A stretch of DNA of 64,000 nt from the NCBI GenBank assembly GCA_037349105.1, contig JAYJMM010000120.1, forward strand, positions 4,158,001 through 4,222,000. The letters are read 5' to 3'. The notes below the pieces were generated by a model. That model was not told the DNA's origin. It saw only the letters and a program-made list of their open reading frames with translations, and did not search any database. The DNA comes from Limnomonas spitsbergensis (lineage: Eukaryota; Chlorophyta; Chlorophyceae; Chlamydomonadales). Position 1 is the first letter of the stretch. Every line of letters starts with the position of its first letter. The position numbers and the translations under genes were made by a program. This document shows positions 38,901 to 50,900 of this stretch, in pieces.

Positions 38901-41900
38901 GCTCCGCTCCCCCCATTCTCCCCCCCTTATTCCGCCCCCCCCCCCTCCCCTTCTCATAACCCTTTGCCTGCTCCGCTCTCCCCCATTCTCCCCCCCTTAT
39001 TCCGCCCTCCTCCCTTCTCATAACCCTTTACCTGCTCCGCTCCCCCCCCATTCTCCCCCCCTTATTCCGCCCCCCCCCCCTCCCCTTCTCATAACCCTTT
39101 GCCTGCTCCGCTCCCCCCCATTCTCCCTCCTTCCTACTCCTTACAGTTTCCCATGCCCCAGGCTGTGTTGGACGTCTTAGTGTTTCCCTTATGGCCCCCC
39201 CCAGTCTAAATCTCCCTTCCTTCTGCTTTGGGCTTCAGGCTTTGCTAGACATCTTGATATTCCCCTTATGCTCTCACCCCTTCCCTCCTCCTTGCCCTAT
39301 TTCCGCTCGGCTCCCACCATGCCTCCCCCCCCATCCCATCTCCTGTCCCCTTTGTCTGCCTGTGCCCCCTGGCCGTGCTGGACGTCTTGTTTTCTCCCTG
39401 ATGCCTCCCTCCAATTTCCTCCTTGTTTCTGCTATATATCCGCTCTGTACCCCTGAAGCCCCCATCCTATCTCCTGTCCCCTTTGTCTGCCTGTGCCCCC
39501 CTTGACGTGCTCGATGTCTTCTTTTTCTCATGCTCCCCCCCAATTCCCACCTGGTTTCCACCCTGTCGTCACCCCACACCTGATGCCCCCGTCCCATCGC
39601 TTGTCTCCTTTGTCTACCTGTGCCCCCAGGCCCTGTTGGAAGTCTTGTTGTCTCCCTGATGCCCCCCCATGCCTCCCCCTCTCTCATCCCATCGCCTGTC
39701 CCCTTTGTCTGCCTGTACCCCTGATGCCCCCGTCCCATCGCCTGTCCCCTTTGTCAGCCTGTGCCCCCAGGCCCTGTTGGAAGTCTTGTTGTCTCCCTGA
39801 TGCCCCCCCATGCCTCCCCCTCTCTCATCCCATCGCCTGTCCCCTTTGTCTGCCTGTACCCCTGATGCCCCCGCCCCATCGCCTGTCCCCTTTGTCCGCC
39901 CATGCCCCCAGGCCGTGCTGGACGTCCTGATCACCGTTGGCGCCATCGAGGCGGGTACGCTGCGCATGCTGCCTCTAGGCCTGGTCTCGCGCTCGTTTCA
40001 GGGGCAGAACGAGCTGTGGCTGGCGCTGGCGCTCACGCACCCCTGCGTGTTGGGCCTCAATGGCCCTCAGCTGGCGGCGTTCTTGGGAGCACTGCTCAGG
40101 TGTGTGTTTGTGTGTTTGTGTGTGTGGGATTTAAATAAGGTTGTGATTTTATATTTATAAATGCTGTGTCGGTAGACTAGTTTAGGGTTCAGGGTTCAGG
40201 GTTTATCCTCTCAGAGGATTGCGAATCACTTTGTCGGAGGAAGGATTTTCCCTGGGAGGAGGGTCGCGGGAGGTGGCTTGCCGCAAGCTGGAGGGGAGAG
40301 TGATGGGGTGATGCCTATTTTGGATGTAGGGATGCCTTTAATTACCCCCACTTTTTTATTTCAGGGTGCTGCCCAGTTGTTTGGGGGGGAGGAGGCTAAA
40401 ACTTAAGGCAGATATTGCTTCATAGAAACTAATTACCGGTACACAACGTGCCGTCGAGCCATACCTCGATTTGTCTGAAAGAATTGTCATAACCAGGTAG
40501 ACAGCTACCGGTTGCATGTTTTTCAGATCCCGGTAGTATATATAAAACGGTTGTGCATGTCCGGAGAGTAGCTGGAGGAGGCTTGGGAGCACCTGCTGGG
40601 GGAGGGAGGTCATCGCTGGGGCTGTTTGATGCGCGGCTGGCTCTGATGGCGATCCTTTTCTTAGGGCTCAACACGGCCGGCCATGGTTGAGCCTTTTTGA
40701 GCAGGGCCCAGAGGTGTAACGTTGACCTCGTCTTAGGGCTCAACAGGCCTGCCTCGGGCCCTGTCCTCAGGGCGCGCTGCCTAGTTATGTGTGCAGGAGG
40801 GGCGCAGGAGCGGAGCTAGAGGGCACCTGGGGGGGGAGTGGGGAGATCCATCCCTGAGACCAATTAGTGCAGGTTTTCCCTCGATGCTCGGCGCGCTGCT
40901 CAGGCTTGTATGGAGCAAGCTACAAGACAGACCTGATTGTATCAATATTTAAAGCAAAATACTGACTGGTTTATCTCCTGCAGAGGATTTATAAGATGTG
41001 CGCAGATTTCATGGGTTCCCATGGGTGCAGGAGGGGGGCGGGAGGGTGGCTTGTGGGCACCTGGTGGGGTGTTGTTCATCGCGGGGCTCGACACCTGTTG
41101 CGTGTGCTGCTGCTGCCTCTGTTCACTGCCTCACATGTGCCCCCTGCTGCTGCTGCCTCTGTTCATTGCCTTAGTGGCCTCACATGTGCCCCCTGCTGCT
41201 GCTGCCTCTGTTCATTGCCTCACATGTGCCCCCTGCTGCTGCTGCCTCTGTTCATTGCATAGTGGCCTCACATGTGCCCCCTGCTGCTGCTACCTCTATT
41301 CATTGCCTTAGTGGCCTCACAAGTGCCCGCTGCTGCTGCTACCTCTGTTCATTGCCTTAGTGGCCTCACATGTGCCCCCTGCTGCTGCTGCCTCTGTTCA
41401 TTGCCTTAGTGGCCTCACATGTGCCCCCTGCTGCTGCTGCCTCTGTTCATTGCCTTAGTGGCCTCACATGTGCCTCCTGCTGCTGCTGCCTCTGTTCATT
41501 GCCTTAGTGGCCTCACATGCGCCCCCTGCTGCTGCTGCCTCTGTTCATTGCCTTAGTGGCCTCACATGTGCCCCCTACTGCTGCTGCCTCTGTTCATTGC
41601 CTCACATGTGCCCCCTGCTGCTGCTGCCTCTGTTCATTGCCTAAGTGGCCTCACATGTGCCCCCTGCTGCTGCTGCTGCCTCTGTTCATTGCATAGTGGC
41701 CTCACATGTGCCCCCTGATGCTGCTGCCTCTGTTCATTGCCTTAGTGGCCTCACATGTGCCCCCTGCTGCTGCTACCTCTGTTCATTGCCTTCGTGGCCT
41801 CACATGTGCCCCCTGCTGCTGCTGCTGCCTCTGTTCATTGCCTCACATGTGCCCCCTGCTGCTGCTGCCTCTGTTCATTGCCTCACATGTGCCCCCTGCT

Positions 41901-44900
41901 GCTGCTGCCTCTGTTCATTGCCTTAGTGGCCTCACATGTGCCCCCTGCTGCTGCTGCCTCTGTTCATTGCCTTAGTGGCCTCACATGTGCCTCCTGCTGC
42001 TGCTGCCTCTGTTCATTGCCTTAGTGGCCTCACATGTGCCCCCTGCTGCTGCGGCCTCTGTTCATTGCCTTAATGGCCTCACATGTGCCCCCTGCTGCTG
42101 CTGCCTCTGTTCATTGCCTTAGTGGCCTCACATGTGCCCCCTGCTGCTGCTGCCTCTGTTCATTGCCTTAGTGGCCTCACATGTGCCCCCTGCTGCTGCT
42201 GCCTCTGTTCATTGCCTCACATGTGCCCCCTGATGCTGCTGCCTCTGTTCATTGCCTTAGTGGCCTCACATGTGCCCCCTGCTGCTGCTGCCTCTGTTCA
42301 TTGCCTTAGTGGCCTCACATGTGCCCCCTGCTGCTGCTGCCTCTGTTCATTGCCTTAGTGGCCTCACATGTGCCCCCTGCTGCTGCTGCCTCTGTTCATT
42401 GCCTTAGTGGCCTCACATGTGCCCCCTGCTGCTGCTGCCTCTGTTCATTGCCTTAGTGGCCTCACATGTGCCCCCTGCTGCTGCTGCCTCTGATCATTGC
42501 CTTAGTGGCCTCACATGTGCGCCCTGCTGCTGCTGCCTCTGTTCATTGCCTTAGTGGCCTCACATGTGCGCCCTGCTGCTGCTGCCTCTGTTCAGTGCCT
42601 TAGTGGCCTCACATGTGCCCCCTGCTGCTGCTGCCTCTGTTCATTGCCTTAGTGGCCTCGCATGTGCCCCCTGCTGCTGCTGCCTCTGTTCATTGCCTTA
42701 GTGGCCTCACATGTGCCCCCTGCTGCTGCTGCCTCTGTTCAGTGCCTTAGTGGCCTCACATGTGCCCCCTGCTGCTGCTGCCTCTGTTCATTGCCTTAGT
42801 GGCCTCACATGTGCCCCCTGCTGCTGCTGCCTCTGTTCATTGCCTTAGTGGCCACACATGTGCCCCCTGCTGCTGCTGCCTCTGTTCATTGCCTTAGTGG
42901 CCTCACATGTGCCCCCTGCTGCTGCTGCCTCTGTTCATTGCCTTAGTGGCCTCACATGTGCCCCCTGCTGCTGCTGCCTCTGTTCATTGCCTTAGTGGCC
43001 TCACATGTGCCCCCTGCTGCTGCTACCTCTCTTCATTGCCTTAGTGGCCTCACATGTGCCCCCTGCTGCTGCTGCCTCTGTTCATTGCCTTAGTGGCCTC
43101 ACATGTGCCCCCTGCTGCTGCTGCCTCTGTTCATTGCCTTAGTGGCCTCACATGTGCCTCCTGCTGCTGCTGCCTCTGTTCATTGCCTTAGTGGCCTCAC
43201 ATGTGCCCCCTGTTGCTGCTGCCTCTGTTCAGTGCCTTAGTGGCCTCACATGTGCCCCCTGCTGCTGCTACCTCTCTTCATTGCCTTAGTGGCCTCACAT
43301 GTGCCCCCTGCTGCTGCTGCCTCTGTTCATTGCCTTAGTGGCCTCACATGTGCCCCCTGCTGCTGCTGCCTCTGTTCATTGCCTTAGTGGCCTCACATGT
43401 GCCTCCTGCTGCTGCTGCCTCTGTTCATTGCCTTAGTGGCCTCACATGTGCCCCCTGCTGCTGCTGCCTCTGTTCAGTGCCTTAGTGGCCTCACATGTGC
43501 CCCCTGCTGCTGCTGCCTCTGTTCAGTGCCTAAGTGGCCTCACATGTGCCCCCTGCTGCTGCTGCCTCTGTTCATTGCCTTAGTGGCCTCACATGTGCCC
43601 CCTGCTGCTGCTGCCTCTGTTCATTGCCTTAGTGGCCTCACATGTGCCCCCTGCTGCTGCTGCCTCTGTTCATTGCCTTAGTGGCCTCACATGTGCGCCC
43701 TGCTGCTGCTGCCTCTGTTCATTGCCTTAGTGGCCTCACATGTGCCCCCTGCTGCTGCTGCCTCTATTCATTGCATAGTGGCCTCGCATGTGCCCCCTGC
43801 TGCTGCTGCCTCTGTTCATTGCCTTAGTGGCCTCACATGTGCCCCCTGCTGCTGCTGCCTCTATTCATTGCCTTAGTGGCCTCACATGTGCCCCCTGCTG
43901 CTGCTGCCTCTGTTCAGTGCCTTAGTGGCCTCACATGTGCCCCCTGCTGCTGCTACCTCTATTCATTGCATAGTGGCCTCACATGTGCCCCCTGCTGCTG
44001 CTGCCTCTGTTCATTGCCTTAGTGGCCTCGCATGTGCCCAATGCTGCTGCTACCTCTATTCATTGCATAGTAGCCTCACATGTGCGCCCTGCTGCTGCTG
44101 CCTCTGTTCATTGCCTTAGTGGCCTCACATGTGCCCCCTGCTGCTGCTGCCTCTGTTCAGTGCCTTAGTGGCCTCACATGTGCCCCCTGCTGCTGCTGCC
44201 TCTGTTCATTGCCTTAGTGGCCTCACATGTGCCCCCTGCTGCTGCTGCCTCTGTTCATTGCCTTAGTGGCCTCACATGTGCCCCCTGCTGCTGCTGCCTC
44301 TGTTCATTGCCTCACATGTGCCCCCTGCTGCTGCTGCCTCTGTTCATTGCCTTAGTGGCCTCACATGTGCCCCCTGCTGCTGCTGCCTCTGTTCATTGCC
44401 TTAGTGGCCTCACATGTGCCCCCTGCTGCTGCTGCCTCTGTTCATTGCCTTAGTGGCCTCACATGTGCCCCCTGCTGCTGCTGCCTCTGTTCATTGCCTT
44501 AGTGGCCTCACATGTGCCCCCTGCTGCTGCTGCCTCTGTTCATTGCCTTAGTGGCCTCACATGTGCCCCCTGCTGCTGCTGCCTCTGTTCATTGCCTTAG
44601 TGGCCTCACATGTGCGCCCTGCTGCTGCTGCCTCTGTTCATTGCCTTAGTGGCCTCACATGTGCCCCCTGCTGCTGCTGCCTCTGTTCATTGCCTTAGTG
44701 GCCTCGCATGTGCCCCCTGCTGCTGCTGCCTCTGTTCATTGCCTTAGTGGCCTCACATGTGCCCCCTGCTGCTGCTGCCTCTGTTCAGTGCCTTAGTGGC
44801 CTCACATGTGCCCCCTGCTGCTGCTGCCTCTGTTCATTGCCTTAGTGGCCTCACATGTGCCCCCTGCTGCTGCTGCCTCTGTTCATTGCCTTAGTGGCCA

Positions 44901-47900
44901 CACATGTGCCCCCTGCTGCTGCTGCCTCTGTTCATTGCCTTAGTGGCCTCACATGTGCCCCCTGCTGCTGCTGCCTCTGTTCATTGCCTTAGTGGCCTCA
45001 CATGTGCCCCCTGCTGCTGCTGCCTCTGTTCAGTGCCTTAGTGGCCTCACATGTGCGCCCCTGCTGCTGCTGCCTCTGTTCAGTGCCTTAGTGGCCTCAC
45101 ATGTGCCCCCTGCTGCTGCTGCCTCTGTTCATTGCCTTAGTGGCCTCACATGTGCCCCCTGCTGCTGCTGCCTCTGTTCATTGCCTTAGTGGCCTCACAT
45201 GTGCCCCCTGCTGCTGCTGCCTCTGTTCATTGCCTTAGTGGCCTCACATGTGCGCCCTGCTGCTGCTGCCTCTGTTCATTGCCTTAGTGGCCTCACATGT
45301 GCGCCCTGCTGCTGCTGCCTCTGTTCAGTGCCTTAGTGGCCTCACATGTGCCCCCTGCTGCTGCTGCCTCTGTTCATTGCCTTAGTGGCCTCGCATGTGC
45401 CCCCTGCTGCTGCTGCCTCTGTTCATTGCCTTAGTGGCCTCACATGTGCCCCCTGCTGCTGCTGCCTCTGTTCATTGCCTTAGTGGCCTCACATGTGCCC
45501 CCTGCTGCTGCTGCCTCTGTTCATTGCCTTAGTGGCCTCACATGTGCCCCTGCTGCTGCTGCCTCTGTTCAGTGCCTTAGTGGCCACACATGTGCCCCCT
45601 GCTGCTGCTGCCTCTGTTCATTGCCTTAGTGGCCTCACATGTGCCCCCTGCTGCTGCTGCCTCTGTTCATTGCCTTAGTGGCCTCACATGTGCCCCCTGC
45701 TGCTGCTGCCTCTGTTCATTGCCTTAGTGGCCTCACATGTGCCCCCTGCTGCTGCTACCTCTCTTCATTACCTTAGTGGCCTCACATGTGCCCCCTGCTG
45801 CTGCTGCCTCTGTTCATTGCCTTAGTGGCCTCACATGTGCCCCCTGCTGCTGCTGCCTCTGTTCATTGCCTTAGTGGCCTCACATGTGCCTCCTGCTGCT
45901 GCTGCCTCTGTTCATTGCCTTAGTGGCCTCACATGTGCCCCCTGCTGCTGCTGCCTCTGTTCATTGCCTTAGTGGCCTCACATGTGCCCCCTGCTGCTGC
46001 TACCTCTCTTCATTGCCTTAGTGGCCTCACATGTGCCCCCTGCTGCTGCTGCCTCTGTTCATTGCCTTAGTGGCCTCACATGTGCCCCCTGCTGCTGCTG
46101 CCTCTGTTCATTGCCTTAGTGGCCTCACATGTGCCTCCTGCTGCTGCTGCCTCTGTTCATTGCCTTAGTGGCCTCACATGTGCCCCCTGCTGCTGCTGCC
46201 TCTGTTCAGTGCCTTAGTGGCCTCACATGTGCCCCCTGCTGCTGCTGCCTCTGTTCAGTGCCTAAGTGGCCTCACATGTGCCCCCTGCTGCTGCTGCCTC
46301 TGTTCATTGCCTTAGTGGCCTCACATGTGCCCCCTGCTGCTGCTGCCTCTGTTCATTGCCTTAGTGGCCTCACATGTGCCCCCTGCTGCTGCTGCCTCTG
46401 TTCATTGCCTTAGTGGCCTCACATGTGCGCCCTGCTGCTGCTGCCTCTGTTCATTGCCTTAGTGGCCTCACATGTGCCCCCTGCTGCTGCTGCCTCTATT
46501 CATTGCATAGTGGCCTCGCATGTGCCCCCTGCTGCTGCTGCCTCTGTTCATTGCCTTAGTGGCCTCACATGTGCCCCCTGCTGCTGCTGCCTCTATTCAT
46601 TGCCTTAGTGGCCTCACATGTGCCCCCTGCTGCTGCTGCCTCTGTTCAGTGCCTTAGTGGCCTCACATGTGCCCCCTGCTGCTGCTACCTCTATTCATTG
46701 CATAGTGGCCTCACATGTGCCCCCTGCTGCTGCTGCCTCTGTTCATTGCCTAAGTGGCCTCACATGTGCCCCCTGCTGCTGCTGCCTCTGTTCATTGCCT
46801 TAGTGGCCTCACATGTGCCCCCTGCTGCTGCTGCCTCTGTTCATTGCCTCACATGTGCCCCCTGCTGCTGCTGCCTCTGTTCATTGCCTTAGTGGCCTCA
46901 CATGTGCCCCCTGCTGCTGCTGCCTCTGTTCATTGCCTTAGTGGCCTCACATGTGCCCCCTGCTGCTGCTGCCTCTGTTCATTGCCTTAGTGGCCTCACA
47001 TGTGCCCCCTGCTGCTGCTGCCTCTGTTCATTGCCTTAGTGGCCTCACATGTGCCCCCTGCTGCTGCTGCCTCTGTTCATTGCCTTAGTGGCCTCACATG
47101 TGCCCCCTGCTGCTGCTACCTCTCTTCATTGCCTTAGTGGCCTCACATGTGCCTCCTGCTGCTGCTGCCTCTGTTCATTGCCTTAGTGGCCTCACATGTG
47201 CCCCCTGCTGCTGCTGCCTCTGTTCATTGCCTTAATGGCCTCACATGTGCCCCCTGCTGCTGCTGCCTCTGTTCATTGCCTTAGTGGCCTCACATGTGCC
47301 CCCTGCTGCTGCTGCCTCTGTTCATTGCCTTAGTGGCCTCACATGTGCCCCCTGCTGCTGCTGCCTCTGTTCATTGCCTCACATGTGCCCCCTGATGCTG
47401 CTGCCTCTGTTCATTGCCTTAGTGGCCTCACATGTGCCCCCTGCTGCTGCTGCCTCTGTTCATTGCCTTAGTGGCCTCACATGTGCCCCCTGCTGCTGCT
47501 GCCTCTGTTCAGTGCCTTAGTGGCCTCACATGTGCCCCCTGCTGCTGCTGCCTCTGTTCATTGCCTTAGTGGCCTCACATGTGCCCCCCTGCTGCTGCTG
47601 CCTCTGTTCATTGCCTTAGTGGCCTCACATGTGCCCCCTGCTGCTGCTGCCTCTGTTCATTGCCTTAGTGGCCTCACATGTGCGCCCTGCTGCTGCTGCC
47701 TCTGTTCATTGCCTTAGTGGCCTCACATGTGCGCCCTGCTGCTGCTGCCTCTGTTCAGTGCCTTAGTGGCCTCACATGTGCCCCCTGCTGCTGCTGCCTC
47801 TGTTCATTGCCTTAGTGGCCTCGCATGTGCCCCCTGCTGCTGCTGCCTCTGTTCATTGCCTTAGTGGCCTCACATGTGCCCCCTGCTGCTGCTGCCTCTG

Positions 47901-50900
47901 TTCAGTGCCTTAGTGGCCTCACATGTGCCCCCTGCTGCTGCTGCCTCTGTTCATTGCCTTAGTGGCCTCACATGTGCCCCCTGCTGCTGCTGCCTCTGTT
48001 CATTGCCTTAGTGGCCTCACATGTGCCCCCTGCTGCTGCTGCCTCTGTTCATTGCCTTAGTGGCCTCACATGTGCCCCCTGCTGCTGCTGCCTCTGTTCA
48101 TTGCCTTAGTGGCCTCACATGTGCCCCCTGCTGCTGCTGCCTCTGTTCATTGCCTTAGTGGCCTCACATGTGCCCCCTGCTGCTGCTACCTCTGTTCATT
48201 GCCTTAGTGGCCTCACATGTGCCCTCCTGCTGCTGCTGCCTCTGTTCATTGCCTTAGTGGCCTCACATGTGCCTCCTGCTGCTGCTGCCTCTGTTCATTG
48301 CCTTAGTGGCCTCACATGTGCCCCCTGCTGCTGCTGCCTCTGTTCAGTGCCTTAGTGGCCTCACATGTGCCCCCTGCTGCTGCTACCTCTCTTCATTGCC
48401 TTAGTGGCCTCACATGTGCCCCCTGCTGCTGCTGCCTCTGTTCATTGCCTTAGTGGCCTCACATGTGCCCCCTGCTGCTGCTGCCTCTGTTCATTGCCTT
48501 AGTGGCCTCACATGTGCCCCCTGCTGCTGCTGCCTCTGTTCATTGCCTTAGTGGCCTCACATGTGCCCCCTGCTGCTGCTGCCTCTGTTCAGTGCCTTAG
48601 TGGCCTCACATGTGCCCCCTGCTGCTGCTGCCTCTGTTCAGTGCCTAGTGGCCTCACATGTGCCCCCTGCTGCTGCTGCCTCTGTTCATTGCCTTAGTGG
48701 CCTCACATGTGCCCCCTGCTGCTGCTGCCTCTGTTCATTGCCTTAGTGGCCTCACATGTGCCCCCTGCTGCTGCTGCCTCTGTTCATTGCCTTAGTGGCC
48801 TCACATGTGCCCCCTGCTGCTGCTGCCTCTGTTCATTGCCTTAGTGGCCTCACATGTGCCCCCTGCTGCTGCTGCCTCTGTTCATTGCCTTAGTGGCCTC
48901 ACATGTGCCCCCTGCTGCTGCTGCCTCTGTTCATTGCCTTAGTGGCCTCACATGTGCCCCCTGCTGCTGCTGCCTCTGTTCATTGCCTTAGTGGCCTCAC
49001 ATGTGCCCCCTGCTGCTGCTGCCTCTGTTCATTGCCTTAGTGGCCTCACATGTGCCCCCTGCTGCTGCTGCCTCTGTTCATTGCCTTAGTGGCCTCACAT
49101 GTGCCCCCTGCTGCTGCTGCCTCTGTTCATTGCCTTAGTGGCCTCACATGTGCCCCCTGCTGCTGCTGCCTCTGTTCATTGCCTTAGTGGCCTCACATGT
49201 GCCCCCTGCTGCTGCTGCCTCTGTTCATTGCCTTAGTGGCCTCACATGTGCCCCCTGCTGCTGCTGCCTCTGTTCATTGCCTTAGTGGCCTCACATGTGC
49301 CCCCTGCTGCTGCTGACCTCTCTTCATTGCCTTAGTGGCCTCACATGTGCCCCCCTGCTGCTGCTGCCTCTGTTCATTGCCTTAGTGGCCTCACATGTGC
49401 CCCCTGCTGCTGCTGCCTCTGTTCATTGCCTTAGTGGCCTCACATGTGCCCTCCTGCTGCTGCTGCCTCTGTTCATTGCCTTAGTGGCCTCACATGTGCC
49501 CCCTGCTGCTGCTGCCTCTGTTCAGTGCCTTAGTGGCCTCACATGTGCCCCCTGCTGCTGCTGCCTCTGTTCAGTGCCTAAGTGGCCTCACATGTGCCCC
49601 CTGCTGCTGCTGCCTCTGTTCATTGCCTTAGTGGCCTCACATGTGCCCCCTGCTGCTGCTGCCTCTGTCATTGCCTTAGTGGCCTCACATGTGCCCCCTG
49701 CTGCTGCTGCCTCTGTTCATTGCCTTAGTGGCCTCACATGTGCGCCCTGCTGCTGCTGCCTCTGTTCATTGCCTTAGTGGCCTCACATGTGCCCCCTGCT
49801 GCTGCTGCCTCTATTCATTGCATAGTGGCCTCGCATGTGCCCCCTGCTGCTGCTGCCTCTGTTCATTGCCTTAGTGGCCTCACATGTGCCCCCTGCTGCT
49901 GCTGCCTCTATTCATTGCCTTAGTGGCCTCACATGTGCCCCCTGCTGCTGCTGCCTCTGTTCAGTGCCTTAGTGGCCTCACATGTGCCCCCTGCTGCTGC
50001 TACCTCTATTCATTGCATAGTGGCCTCACATGTGCCCCCTGCTGCTGCTGCCTCTGTTCATTGCCTTAGTGGCCTCGCATGTGCCCCCTGCTGCTGCTAC
50101 CTCTATTCATTGCATAGTAGCCTCACATGTGCGCCCTGCCTGCCTGCTGCCTCTGTTCATTGCCTTAGTGGCCTCACATGTGCCCCCTGCTGCTGCTGCC
50201 TCTGTTCAGTGCCTTAGTGGCCTCACATGTGCCCCCTGCTGCTGCTGCCTCTGTTCATTGCCTTAGTGGCCTCACATGTGCCCCCCTGCTGCTGCTGCCT
50301 CTGTTCAATTGCCTTAGTGGCCTCACATGTGCCCCCTGCTGCTGCTGCCCTCTGTTCATTGCCTCACATGTGCCCCCTGCTGCTGCTGCCTCTGTTCATT
50401 GCCTTAGTGGCCTCACATGTGCCCCCTGCTGCTGCTGCCTCTGTTCATTGCCTTAGTGGCCTCACATGTGCCCCCTGCTGCTGCTGCCTCTGTTCATTGC
50501 CTTAGTGGCCTCACATGTGCCCCCTGCTGCTGCTGCCTCTGTTCATTGCCTTAGTGGCCTCACATGTGCCCCCTGCTGCTGCTGCCTCTGTTCATTGCCT
50601 TAGTGGCCTCACATGTGCCCCCTGCTGCTGCTGCCTCTGTTCATTGCCTTAGTGGCCTCACATGTGCCCCCTGCTGCTGCTGCCTCTGTTCATTGCCTTA
50701 GTGGCCTCACATGTGCCCCCTGCTGCTGCTGCCTCTGTTCATTGCCTTAGTGGCCTCACATGTGCCCCCTGCTGCTGCTGCCTCTGTTCATTGCCTTAGT
50801 GGCCTCACATGTGCCCCCTGCTGCTGCTGCCTCTGTTCAGTGCCTTAGTGGCCTCACATGTGCCCCCTGCTGCTGCTGCCTCTGTTCATTGCCTTAGTGG

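Noticed and set aside
40429..40743. 104-codon - strand open frame
   Set aside because: No recognisable domain, it lies inside the helicase intron, and part of it is the dispersed 34-bp repeat.
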